Part shown: positions 25,774 through 34,107 of the stretch, one piece after another
How the letters are laid out: every line of letters starts with the position of its first letter
Numbering within the stretch: position 1 is the first letter of the stretch
Assembly: GCA_022690815.1 (NCBI GenBank)
Contig: JALCZJ010000023.1
Location: 1 to 43,190 of the forward strand
Length of the DNA stretch: 43,190 bases
Source of the DNA: Ferrimicrobium sp.
Lineage (GTDB): Bacteria > Actinomycetota > Acidimicrobiia > Acidimicrobiales > Acidimicrobiaceae
Direction: 5' to 3'
Notes under the pieces: model-generated
What the model was told of the DNA's origin: nothing
What the model saw: only the letters and a program-made list of their open reading frames with translations
Database searches by the model: none
Made by a program: the position numbers and the translations under genes

Positions 25774-27906
25774 ATGACGAGCCGTGAGAAAAGTAGGCAT
25801 GGACCCTGGCGGGCCTTGCTCGATGATATTGCGAGTGTAGAGCGCTCGGGGATGGCGGTATCGGTCGGTCTTCGCTGCGCCCTTGGTATGCTCCCGCCCC
25901 TTATCATCGGTGTGACGACTGGCTTCATTGGCGACGGTGTCAGTGCTGCCGTCGGTGCGCTTGTTGTAGGCTTCGTTTCGTTCGAGGGGCGCTATCGAAG
26001 TACGTTGCGCAACATGGTCCTCGCAAGCATCGGGGTGACGGTATCGGCGTTTGTAGGTGCACTTGCAGCCGCACACCTGCTCGCGCTGCTAGCGGTTTTG
26101 GCGATCTGGGGGTTCCTTGGAGGGCTTGCCGGTGCCTTTGGCTCTGGCATGTCGATGGCGGCGATGCAGGCGGTCGAGGTCCTCGTTGTGTTTAGCGCCC
26201 TCGGAATGGGTATTGAGAGTTCCATCATCCAGGCGTTGTGGGTTCTTGGTGGAGCCGTTTTCCAAATCATTCTCTTGGTGTTGACCTGGCCCACTCGCAG
26301 ACTCGATGGCGAGATGGCTTCGGTAGGGGAGGTCTATCGCCGGCTGGCGGCTTATGCACGTACGGCTTCTGCGACCGCTCCTGCAGCCGACCAGCTGGCT
26401 GCTGGGGCTGATTGGCTTGGGGACCCGAATCCACTTGGTGATCCTGAGGCCATCGTCACGTTGAAGGAGTTGTTTCAGCTCGCTCAAGACATTCGGCTCT
26501 CGCTCAGCGCGTTGGTCTTTGATGCCAGCAGGCCGACGATGGACGATGCCACTGAGCCAGAGCCGAGCCGATGGGCACGAGATTTTCTCCAACAGAGCGC
26601 CGTGATTCTCTCAGCGATCGGTGATCAGCTTTGCCTAGCGACGTCATTGCGAGCCAAAGCCAGAATCTGGAGCCGGCGACACCGGAGAAACTTGGCGAGC
26701 TCATTGGATCTTGTCGTTCCAGACACCGATGAGGCGAAGCCGATCCTTGGGTTGGTTGGACGCCAGCTCGATCGTGCACTGACGCTCGCTGGCGATATTT
26801 CGGCTTCTGGTTCCCGGGTCGTGTTGCCGGGGCTCAACAGGGGTGAAGGAAACCTGGACGAAACCCTACGTCGTCGCCTTCGGGGTTTTCGTACCATCCT
26901 CACCACCGATTCTGAACTGCTGTTTCACGCAGGTCGTCTGGTGCTGGTGCTGGTCGCGGGCACCTATCTAGCGCATGCTTTTGCATTGGGTAACGGTTAC
27001 TGGGTGCCGATGACCGCGGCGGTCGTCCTGCAGGGTGATTTCAGCGGTACCGTCCAACGAGGACTGGCACGGCTGGCAGGCACCCTGATTGGCGCCGTAG
27101 CCGTAACCGAGCTAGCAGCGCTAGTGATCCCCAGCCATGAGCTTCTCATCGTGGTGATCGTGGTGTTCACCTGGGGTACCTATGCGACCTACCGAGCAAA
27201 CTATTTCCTCTATAGCATCTTCTTAACCTCTGATGTGGTCGCGATGTTCGCGATGATCGGATCACCGGTTGCGGCGACCGCTGAGGAGCGGGCGCTGGCG
27301 ACGGCGATTGGGGGGGTGATAGCCATCGCTGTGTTCGTGCTGTGGCCGACCTGGCGTCGGCGTCTGTTGCCGAGTGCGCTTGCCTCGATGGTGCGCGCAC
27401 AAGGGATCTACGCTGCGGCCGTGCTGCGCAGCTTTGATGTGTCTCGGGCCGGCGCAAATGACGATGGAGCAACCGAGGAGATTAGGGTCACTTCGGTGAG
27501 CGCACGGTCATCGCGGCAACTCGCTGCGACGCTTCTGGAGGGGATGTCTACAGAGCCTGGGACACAGCAGGCAGCGATCTCCACGGCTGGCGCAATTTTG
27601 TCGCAAGTGAACTTCTGCGCCCTTTTGGCCCTGGCGCTCAACGCAGAACTCCTCCATGAACATCAATACTTCACCGGGATGCAAGAGCTTGGCGATGCGC
27701 TTGAGGCACTCGCTGGCTTTCAGGCGGATCGGCTAACGGCGATTGGTTCGTCGGCGGTTCCACAGCTCGATTCCGGGCCCCCAGTGATCCCGGCAGATCT
27801 TGTTCCTCTCGGTGAGCTGTATCGTCAGATCATCGGGCTCGTCAAGAGTTTCGAGGAGCTTGATGGCTTGATCGAACAGTACGAGGCGCTGTCACTGGCT
27901 CGTTGA
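25774..27906 (+). CDS. FUSC-family membrane protein (fusaric acid resistance/YccC-like)
   Basis: It has 710 residues with two clusters of membrane helices (about 30-180 and 385-540) separated by a cytoplasmic domain, plus a soluble C-terminal domain of about 170 residues. The second cluster begins with HAFALGNGYWVPMTAAVVLQ, the FUSC hallmark (G-x-x-YWVPLTxxVVLxP-like). Relatives are aromatic-acid or fusaric-acid exporters, but most are uncharacterised, so the substrate is unknown. It stands alone, divergent from the DUF805 gene. The start region has only a weak ribosome-binding site. Confidence 0.85.
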   Translation: MTSREKSRHGPWRALLDDIASVERSGMAVSVGLRCALGMLPPLIIGVTTGFIGDGVSAAVGALVVGFVSFEGRYRSTLRNMVLASIGVTVSAFVGALAAAHLLALLAVLAIWGFLGGLAGAFGSGMSMAAMQAVEVLVVFSALGMGIESSIIQALWVLGGAVFQIILLVLTWPTRRLDGEMASVGEVYRRLAAYARTASATAPAADQLAAGADWLGDPNPLGDPEAIVTLKELFQLAQDIRLSLSALVFDASRPTMDDATEPEPSRWARDFLQQSAVILSAIGDQLCLATSLRAKARIWSRRHRRNLASSLDLVVPDTDEAKPILGLVGRQLDRALTLAGDISASGSRVVLPGLNRGEGNLDETLRRRLRGFRTILTTDSELLFHAGRLVLVLVAGTYLAHAFALGNGYWVPMTAAVVLQGDFSGTVQRGLARLAGTLIGAVAVTELAALVIPSHELLIVVIVVFTWGTYATYRANYFLYSIFLTSDVVAMFAMIGSPVAATAEERALATAIGGVIAIAVFVLWPTWRRRLLPSALASMVRAQGIYAAAVLRSFDVSRAGANDDGATEEIRVTSVSARSSRQLAATLLEGMSTEPGTQQAAISTAGAILSQVNFCALLALALNAELLHEHQYFTGMQELGDALEALAGFQADRLTAIGSSAVPQLDSGPPVIPADLVPLGELYRQIIGLVKSFEELDGLIEQYEALSLAR

Positions 27907-28044
27907 CAGGATGACAACCGAACCAGCTTTACCCATGGATTGGACATCAGTTACTGTTCGGTGGTGCTTGGTCTTCGCTCGCTACAGTATTAATTGTTGG
28001 TTATCCCGTTGAAAGCCTGCTGCTTGGTAGCCGGGTAGTGTCAG

Positions 28045-28086
28045 ACGCCCGCTAGCTATGGTTTTTGGTCATAGCCTTGCGGGCGT
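28045..28086. repeat. Two-level inverted repeat (possible terminator or element end)
   Basis: ACGCCCGC at 28045-28052 pairs perfectly with GCGGGCGT at 28079-28086. Inside it CTATG (28056-28060) pairs with CATAG (28070-28074) around a GTTTTTGGT loop. It lies 139 bases after the FUSC stop. No T-run follows on the plus strand, so it is not a textbook rho-independent terminator. Confidence 0.6.
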
Positions 28087-28276
28087 GTTGCGCGAGACCC
28101 TCCGTTGTCGGGTGCCAACGTTCAACTTCGCCATTGAGTCCAGCGGCCCGCTAGCGCAACAATGCGCCAGGGCCCCGCGTACGTGAGCGGCCAATCGCCA
28201 CGCTCAGATACCGACCTGGACCTCATTAGAGCGGGTTAGCGTCATGGGGCGCCGATAGACGTAACCAGTTGATCGT

Positions 28277-28340
28277 TGCGCCACTTGATCGATCTATGAC
28301 GTTATCGGTGTGCCACTTGAGTAAGGCCGCATGACGTTAT
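28277..28340. repeat. Direct repeat pair, IS21-end-like
   Basis: TGCGCCACTTGA-N7-ATGACGTTAT at 28277-28305 is repeated as TGTGCCACTTGA-N10-ATGACGTTAT at 28309-28340. Such multiple short repeats occur at the ends of IS21-family elements, but no istA/istB gene is present. A tandem operator is the other reading. Confidence 0.55.
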
Positions 28341-28425
28341 GATGAGCGAGGTCCCACAGTATTGACCAGTTCGTTACGATGGCGTTCCAAGACTGGTTTC
28401 TCGTCGATTATTCAGGTGGTGATAG

Positions 28426-29625
28426 TCAGGAGTTGGCGAGCGGGACCACTTCGAGGCCGGTGCCATTGCGAATCCAGAGGTTATGGGTACCAAGAGTCAT
28501 GGAGGTGAAGAGCACGTTCTTAGGTGCGATGACACTACGAATGACCTGGCCGGTGTGCGTGTTCATCAGTACCGCCTCACGGTTGCCAAGCGACCATATT
28601 GAGGTGGACGTTGGGGCGACCCCCAGTCCCGAGGCGATGCTTGGAGGGGAAAGGATGTGAGCGACGTTGCCGCTAAGCGTGTTGATCGCCTCAATGTCGA
28701 GGTGGGTACCGTAGTTTGTGCCCCAAAGTAGTTCACCGGAGATGGCCTTGAGACTAAATTCGTGGGCTACTGGATACGAGTAGTTAGCGAATACTTTGCT
28801 GGTAGTTGTAGAAAAGCCGATGACGTGGGCGTGGGTGTGGGGCCCGCAGGGAGCAGTTTCTAGCCAGAGGTTTGTACCTTGTGTGAGCATGGTTGGGCCG
28901 GGGCACCCAGCTTTGATGGGTTGATAGGTAGCGACGACGGCACCCGTGCTGGGTTCGATCTTCTCCAGGATGGCGGTATCTTCTCGAGAGAACCCAGAGA
29001 GCCACAGGTACCTACCTTCGATGGCCGGTGCCTGAGGGCTGCCCAGGTGATCGGGATAGGTGGCAAGGATCTGTTGGGTGGCCAGGTTGACACGGAAAAG
29101 TCCAACGCTCGATGGGATCAGGGCTATGTGTCCTACGATGACCGGCTGTGCGAGCTGGTTGGTCGATCCTATCGTGGCTCGGCTCACGATAGGGATGGTG
29201 GCTGTAACCTTGAGGGGACTACCACTGATCTTGACGAGATCGATTTCCGTTGGGGTCGAGACCAAAGTCCAGGTAGCACCGTCTCCGATGACTGGTGCGC
29301 CATCGACGTTGGACAGAGGAATCGAGGAGTCTTCAAGCGCTCGAAATGAGACGAGCTCGAGCCGGCTGGTCGGTGGTTTGGTCGTCCGTCGCGTTGGTGT
29401 CTTCTGTGTGGTGCTGTGATGATGTTGGCGACGCCGAACTTGGGGCGTCGGTGTTGGTCGCAAGGCCAACACGAGACCACCTGCGATCAGGATGACGATA
29501 GCAACCACAGAGAGCTCCATGATTCGACGCTGTCGTTTGATCTGCCGTCCGCGGCGAAGCGTCTTGTGGTAGAGGCGGGCACGATCGTCTGGGCCTAGAA
29601 CGTTGACTCGCTGGTTCTCTGTCAT
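28426..29625 (-). CDS. Membrane-anchored propeller-like protein, possible anti-sigma partner
   Basis: It has 399 residues. About 36 cytoplasmic, strongly basic residues precede one membrane helix (about 37-55), then a Pro/Thr/Arg/His-rich linker (56-88) and a large extracytoplasmic domain. That domain contains repeated blades such as GRYLWLSGF, GTNLWLE, STSIWSLGN and THNLWIRN, a beta-propeller pattern. The ATG overlaps the sigma-factor stop as ATGA. Overlap with an ECF sigma gene and a short cytoplasmic arm suggest that it holds or releases the sigma factor in response to something outside. No zinc anti-sigma motif (HxxxCxxC) is visible, so this is inference. Confidence 0.75.
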   Translation of the reverse strand: MTENQRVNVLGPDDRARLYHKTLRRGRQIKRQRRIMELSVVAIVILIAGGLVLALRPTPTPQVRRRQHHHSTTQKTPTRRTTKPPTSRLELVSFRALEDSSIPLSNVDGAPVIGDGATWTLVSTPTEIDLVKISGSPLKVTATIPIVSRATIGSTNQLAQPVIVGHIALIPSSVGLFRVNLATQQILATYPDHLGSPQAPAIEGRYLWLSGFSREDTAILEKIEPSTGAVVATYQPIKAGCPGPTMLTQGTNLWLETAPCGPHTHAHVIGFSTTTSKVFANYSYPVAHEFSLKAISGELLWGTNYGTHLDIEAINTLSGNVAHILSPPSIASGLGVAPTSTSIWSLGNREAVLMNTHTGQVIRSVIAPKNVLFTSMTLGTHNLWIRNGTGLEVVPLANS

Positions 29626-30155
29626 TGTGGCACCTCCATATCGGTGACGCCGAACTCGGTTCTTAGAATCTTCATTCCACGAGCCATGTGGGTTTTCACC
29701 GTCTCTGGCCCGATCTCCATGAGGTTGGCCACCTCCGATACCTCGAATCCGGCCAGATAGTGTAAGGCGATGGCCTCGCGCTGTCGCTGGGTGAGGCGAT
29801 CCAGGGCGATGATGAGTTCCACGTGGTCGGTTGCCCGCTCTCCTGTGGTGTCGATGAGCATGGGTGATGTGAGTGCGATTGGGGCAAAGCCTTCATCGAT
29901 ACCGGTATGGGTGCGTCTGCGATGGCGTCTGCGAAGATGATCAATCCCGAGGTTGAGTGTGGTGCGAAAGATCCACGCCTCTTGGTGTTCGCGACCTTTC
30001 AATCGAGTCCACGAGGCATAGGCGCGAGCCATAGCCTCGGTCGCGATGTCTTCAGCATCGTCACGGTCTCGGACGATCGTGTAGGCGTAGTTGACCAGCC
30101 GGCCCAGATGGCGATCGAAGAAGATGTGAAACTCCTCGAGGTAAGCGCGCTTCAT
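29622..30155 (-). CDS. ECF RNA polymerase sigma factor (SigE-like)
   Basis: It has 177 residues. Region 2 includes FDRHLGRLVNYAYTIVRDRD and DAEDIATEAMARAYASW (about 33-49), which melt and bind the -10 element. Region 4 (about 118-168) is LTQRQREAIALHYLAGFEVSEVANLMEIGPETVKTHMARG, given here as a helix-turn-helix of the sigma-70 region 4 type. A short Ser/Thr linker joins them. It is followed with a four-base overlap by the membrane propeller protein, a usual sigma/regulator arrangement. The 144 bases upstream separate it from the TPP-controlled lipoprotein gene; the promoter was not assigned. Confidence 0.9.
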   Translation of the reverse strand: MKRAYLEEFHIFFDRHLGRLVNYAYTIVRDRDDAEDIATEAMARAYASWTRLKGREHQEAWIFRTTLNLGIDHLRRRHRRRTHTGIDEGFAPIALTSPMLIDTTGERATDHVELIIALDRLTQRQREAIALHYLAGFEVSEVANLMEIGPETVKTHMARGMKILRTEFGVTDMEVPQ

Positions 30156-30299
30156 TTCGGTTGGTCCGTGTTCATTGGTCGTCGCCAGGTCTCAACGTGC
30201 GCAGGACGCCCGATGTGCCAATAGCTCGATGGCTGGATCCGAAAACTCACAACACTATACACGCCCGAGTCACCCTACTTGGGGGACTTGGGTTCGAGA

Positions 30300-32210
30300 T
30301 TAGTTCGTGAGGCTCCAGCGAGAGGGCATGTAATTGGCATAGGGATTGAGTGGGTCCCAACCGGTAAGGTCCTTGCGCACGACGGCAACCTCGTAGTCGC
30401 CGACTGGCCACCAGAGCCCAGCCACCTGCTGACTTTGATAGTCCTCCACCCGGTAGAGTGGGGCAAGGCCCGGCTGGTCGTAGGCGTCGTTGAGGAGCCC
30501 TTGTTCGGTGGGGTTGTAGTATCCCCCTCCCCAGTAGTTGCCTTTGGCGAACTCCACTCCGGCAGTTGGGACGAGAACGTATTGACCGAAGTCCTCCTGG
30601 GCGCCATAGAGAGCGATCCCCCAGTTGCAGGGACCCTGATGTGGGCAGACGCCTGCGATCGAGTACATCGTGTCTTGTGATTGGGGATTAAGCACAATCG
30701 AGATTCCAGCCGCTCGTGCGGCACTCGCGAAAGCCTCGGCTTGAGCCTGGAGGGCAGAGCTCGGTGTCGCGTACATCAACGATATAGTCAGCGGTGTACC
30801 AGCCTTGATGCCGGCCCCACAGTGGCCAGCACCCGTGCCTGGACTGACGCACGTTGAGGTCCCCTTGGAAAGTCTCCACCCGTGGCTTGTCAAGAGGGCG
30901 CGCGCTTGGCTGACCGAATAGGGATACGGGTCGTGATGGAGCACTGGAGAGACGTAGTTCGACTTGGGATAGAGCGGAGCCGAGCCGTAGTCCAACATGC
31001 CGTCTCCGTGAAGGGTGGTCGAAAGATAGAGCTTCTCGTTGACTAGGTGCTGGAGCGCCTGGCGTAGGTAAAGCTGATCAACTAGATGTCGATAGGGCCC
31101 GGTGTAGCCCAGTTCAGCGATGTTGTCGTAGAAGACCTTCCAAGGTTTGACTACGTATCCGTGGTGCTCGAAGTAACTGGTGAGGCCAAGGTCAGCGGTG
31201 GGGAGATAACCAAAGTCGATGACTCCCGATCGCAGGGCGTCGAGTTCGGCAGTCGAGGAAGTGAACGAGTAGATCTGATATCCTGCAAGCTTTGGTTTGC
31301 CGGCCCCGGTGTAGCGCTGGTTCCTTTGGAAAACGGCGTGGTAGGTGGTCGGGTCGTAGCCTGTGAGCTCCCATGGCCCATCGACGACTTTCCAGAGGGG
31401 GTTGGTTGCGTAGGTGCTCAACTGGGCAGATTCCTTGTAGAGGAAATCAACTACTCGGGTGGCGCCGGTGAGGGTTCCAGCGGCATTGGTGACCTGACAC
31501 GTAAGGCATGTCTTGTCCCATCGCTGGACTGGTAGAGGATAGATCCAGGTCAGCTGGTTGCCAGTGAACCATACTGGGTTGTAGGCGTGATTGAGGTGGA
31601 GGGTAAACTCATAGGGTCCCTCGTAGGTGACGCTGGTGATGTCGTCGGGCATGCGGCCAGGTAGATACGGGGCATAATCCCCGTTTTTGGCACCTGCAGC
31701 TTCGAGTTCGAAGAAAAACCGAATATCCTTGGTCGTCACCGGAACACCATCTGACCAGGTGTAATTGTGTTGCAGATCGATCGTGACCGTCGTGTCGTGG
31801 TTCGAGTAGACCGGCGGTTTGCCGATAGAGAGCCCATAGTTGATACCGGTGGTCCCGGCCCCTCCGACGTAGTAGAGAGGTCTGAACAGGCCGTTGGCAA
31901 CGTTAGAGTTGTAGTTTTCGTAGTTTGCCTCGTTCTCAAGTGGCAAGATCCAGCTGAACTGATCCCCTGGCCCGAGTGCATACGAGGCGATGCCGCCAGT
32001 GTGTGAAGATGATGTGCCACGGTTGGTTGCCGATTGCGACGAACTTTGCGAGGCGCAACTCGCCAGCAGCAGAGCCGCTACACCGAGGCCGCTCGCCAGC
32101 GATGCGACACGTCGCCAAGGACGTTTGTGGTCAAGATGTTGGCGCTTGGAGCCGTGGGTGGTGGATGATTGACGTTGTGAAAACCCTGACGGTTCCATAT
32201 TCGTAGTCAT
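30300..32210 (-). CDS. Peptide-type (SBP family 5) substrate-binding lipoprotein under TPP riboswitch
   Basis: It has 636 residues. An unusually long polar, basic N-terminus (about 34 residues) precedes the signal helix and lipobox LLASC (C52). The rest is a family 5 extracytoplasmic binding protein: TVTIDLQHNYTWSDGVPVTT is the classic segment for this family, followed by LRQALQHLVNEKLYL and the C-terminal lobe. Family 5 proteins bind peptides, nickel or other small ligands. A TPP aptamer ends eight bases before the start, so the ligand is probably thiamine, a thiamine precursor or a salvageable derivative. No permease or ATPase gene is next to it, so it must share a transporter encoded elsewhere. 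The start is ATG 32210, with GGAGGG inside the riboswitch as ribosome-binding site. Confidence 0.88.
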   Translation of the reverse strand: MTTNMEPSGFSQRQSSTTHGSKRQHLDHKRPWRRVASLASGLGVAALLLASCASQSSSQSATNRGTSSSHTGGIASYALGPGDQFSWILPLENEANYENYNSNVANGLFRPLYYVGGAGTTGINYGLSIGKPPVYSNHDTTVTIDLQHNYTWSDGVPVTTKDIRFFFELEAAGAKNGDYAPYLPGRMPDDITSVTYEGPYEFTLHLNHAYNPVWFTGNQLTWIYPLPVQRWDKTCLTCQVTNAAGTLTGATRVVDFLYKESAQLSTYATNPLWKVVDGPWELTGYDPTTYHAVFQRNQRYTGAGKPKLAGYQIYSFTSSTAELDALRSGVIDFGYLPTADLGLTSYFEHHGYVVKPWKVFYDNIAELGYTGPYRHLVDQLYLRQALQHLVNEKLYLSTTLHGDGMLDYGSAPLYPKSNYVSPVLHHDPYPYSVSQARALLTSHGWRLSKGTSTCVSPGTGAGHCGAGIKAGTPLTISLMYATPSSALQAQAEAFASAARAAGISIVLNPQSQDTMYSIAGVCPHQGPCNWGIALYGAQEDFGQYVLVPTAGVEFAKGNYWGGGYYNPTEQGLLNDAYDQPGLAPLYRVEDYQSQQVAGLWWPVGDYEVAVVRKDLTGWDPLNPYANYMPSRWSLTN

Positions 32211-32213
32211 TGT

Positions 32214-32292
32214 TGACGTCCCTCCGCTAGTACTAACTAGATCAGGTTCAACAGGTCTTTCTCAGCTCGACGACGTCGAGCACCCTGCGTCA
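32214..32292 (-). ncRNA. TPP (thiamine pyrophosphate) riboswitch
   Basis: Read on the minus strand, the conserved parts occur in order: CAGGGTGC, a hairpin with stem GCTCGAC/GTCGAGC and a three-base loop, GCTGAGA, then TTGAACCTGATCTAG, and TACTAGCGGAGGGA. Stem P1 is TGACG (32292-32288) with CGTCA (32218-32214). The GGAGGG (32219-32224) that should serve as ribosome-binding site for the downstream gene is part of the aptamer core, next to P1. Ligand binding would therefore hide it directly, a translational OFF switch without a separate expression platform. A TACAAT -10-like hexamer at 32302-32307 would start transcription almost at the first aptamer base. Confidence 0.95.
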
Positions 32293-32301
32293 CTGGAATT
32301 C

Positions 32302-32307
32302 ATTGTA
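32302..32307 (-). promoter_or_regulatory. Putative -10 element of the TPP riboswitch transcript
   Basis: On the minus strand TACAAT lies ten bases before the first base of riboswitch stem P1, the right place for a -10 box. No good -35 hexamer is seen at the usual distance, so confidence is limited. Confidence 0.4.
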
Positions 32308-32490
32308 GCGAGATGCGCATGTGATAACGGCTCTGGGGGTCCAAAGATGGCATGGCAATGCGGGATGTTGACCATGTTCCGAGTTGCATGGCTTTGCGCT
32401 GGGAGCTGATCGTTGGGATCGATTGACCTGCAAGGGTCGCCAACGGAGAACGATCGCGATCTGGTGATTCTGGTTGAGACAGGGTTTTGG

Positions 32491-33495
32491 TTAGTGCGTC
32501 TGACCGATCCCGTGGGCCTGGTAGTAATGTTGGCGGATGATGCGAGGAATTGGTCCCTTGTCTGGCACGGCGAAGTCGTGTTCGCGAGCCCACTGACGGA
32601 TCGCAGCTGGTGAGCTCGTTGGGGTGGGCGCTTCTTCGGCGAAGTTTGGTACGTCGGTCGCAAGGTAGTAGGCGGCTGACAGATAGCGGTAGGTCCACTC
32701 TTCGGCCAATTTTCTTGTCTCACAGAACACCACCGGCACCTCGGGCCAACGTATGGCATAGTCGGCGATGGCGTCAAGGATGAGTGAGGGGCGCATGTAG
32801 GTCGATGTGAAGATGGCAGACTATCGCGCCTCGATGACGATTGCTGCCCGAGGCAAGGCCGCGAGCTGACCTATGGCATAGCGAAGACGATTGTTGTTCA
32901 GGCTAGCGATCAGGTCTTCGAACGTCTTGCGCTCTACCGCAGCGACGAGTGCATTATCAACAAAGACCCCATAGTCGCCACAGGTAAGGGCTGCTCGTTC
33001 GGTGACGACGGATCGATTCGCGAAGCGATACGGATAGTGCTCCCGAGTGTCAATGGTAATTGGAACATTCGTAAGACTTCGAGCTCTGACTCTGGGGATC
33101 GATCCCTTCGGTCGTGCTTGGCGCTGCGTTCGTGAGGACTGCCAGAAGATCATGTCGCGCCCCCGCGCGGTGGTGAAGACCAGTTGTGAGCGCTTATCAC
33201 GGCTTCGGTCAACCACGATGTCGATTGCAGCGCCCCTTCGTGTGCATGCGAGCAGTGGAAGCTCTTCGACGATGACCGCATCGCTTGGCCACTCAGTGAT
33301 CGACATCGGGTGACAATAGAGTGCCTTGGTTCTCGGCCAGGTGCCGGAGGTCTTTACGACGATGCCTCCATCGATTGGAATCATCATCAGATAACCAAGC
33401 TTTGACGCTGGATCGGGGTTGCGGGCGATTGCTAAATGGAGCGGCTGGGTCATCGACAAGGCCTCGTCGAAATATGCCTCCATGACGTGCACCAT
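32491..33495 (-). pseudogene. ERCC4-domain nuclease with Lsr2-like C-terminus, interrupted by in-frame TAG
   Basis: Two open frames, 33495-32821 and 32796-32491, lie in the same reading frame and are separated only by a TAG at 32823-32821. Joined, they give an actinobacterial protein of about 334 residues. The N-terminal domain has TWPRTKALYCHP and FTTARGRDMIFWQ. It is followed by ITIDTREHYPYRF and the ERCC4 nuclease motif GDYGVFVDNALVAAVERKTFED read as GD-x(13)-ERK-x3-D (about 173-194). After the stop come PVVFCETRKLAEEWTYR and a C-terminal AIRQWAREHDFAVPDKG segment resembling the Lsr2 DNA-binding domain. From memory, relatives have tyrosine at the stop position (TAC to TAG). It could be a recent pseudogene, a sequencing error, or suppressed. 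The start is uncertain: ATG at 33495, 33483 or 33453. Confidence 0.8.
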
Positions 33496-33876
33496 AGCTT
33501 ACTCGCAACGACGCGAGATCCAGATTGAGGTTGCATTGTGCGTTTGAGGTTCACCATACAGAGTCGAACCATCATCTGGGTGTTGGCGCCTTGCACTGGG
33601 AAGTCTGTGGAGCGCGCCAGTACCACTTCAGCCATCTTCGCTGAAGCCAGGGCCGCCCGCACCAGGACCCGGGGCCGTATCTGTGTACGTGCGCAGCCCG
33701 TGGACATTTGGATCGCGAGCGAGTATGTCCTTTGGCGGCGAGTATGAGAAGCGAAGGGCTCACATGCAGGTCGTTCGCAGCTCGCGCGACTCTGGTACGT
33801 TGTCAAGACGCCACAGCGCCTTGCCGCATCGCTAACTGTGCAGCAATACCACGCCATGACGGATGAAGCTGTGAGT
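33496..33876. other. Intergenic region, no recognised gene
   Basis: About 380 bases. Open frames exist on both strands (one on the minus strand spans 33450-33857), but none resembles a known family and they overlap the nuclease gene. It contains the upstream region of the nuclease gene. Confidence 0.4.
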
Positions 33877-34107
33877 TTAGGGTTGAGACTTCAGGCGTTG
33901 AACGTAGGCACCAGCGGCAGACCGCAGAAAGACGATTCCGATGCCACAGGCGAAGATGGCTGGAATGTAACGCCAGGATCCATGAACATAGACGCCAATC
34001 ATTACGCCCCCGACGATCCAGAGAGCGGCGATGATGCCGAGTATGAGCGGGTTACCCTGGGGACCTGGCGGTCGTATGCCTCGTCGCCCCATTGGTTCAG
34101 TTGCCAT
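33877..34107 (-). CDS. Small two-helix membrane protein, hypothetical
   Basis: It has 76 residues. The N-terminus is polar, glycine/proline/arginine-rich (MGRRGIRPPGPQGNP). Two predicted membrane helices follow (about 21-41 and 47-63), joined by a short HGSWR loop, with a basic tail AYVQRLKSQP after the second. This composition is typical of small actinobacterial membrane proteins of unknown role. I cannot assign a family. It stands alone in a gene-poor region. Confidence 0.6.
   Translation of the reverse strand: MATEPMGRRGIRPPGPQGNPLILGIIAALWIVGGVMIGVYVHGSWRYIPAIFACGIGIVFLRSAAGAYVQRLKSQP

Larger units (their letters stand above)
27907..28425. other. Gene-free region with structured DNA
   Basis: It is about 520 bases between convergent genes. 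I see no coding frame. It holds a two-level hairpin at 28045-28086 and a direct repeat pair at 28277-28340, each listed separately. The density of symmetric sequence suggests mobile-element debris. Confidence 0.5.

Noticed and set aside
26089-26906. Several minus-strand open frames inside the FUSC gene
   Set aside because: They are antisense to a long coherent membrane-protein frame with recognisable helices and family motif.
30270-30300. tRNA-like T-loop (GGTTCGAGAT)
   Set aside because: No matching acceptor, D-arm or anticodon stem around it; it is the 3' end of the binding-protein gene.
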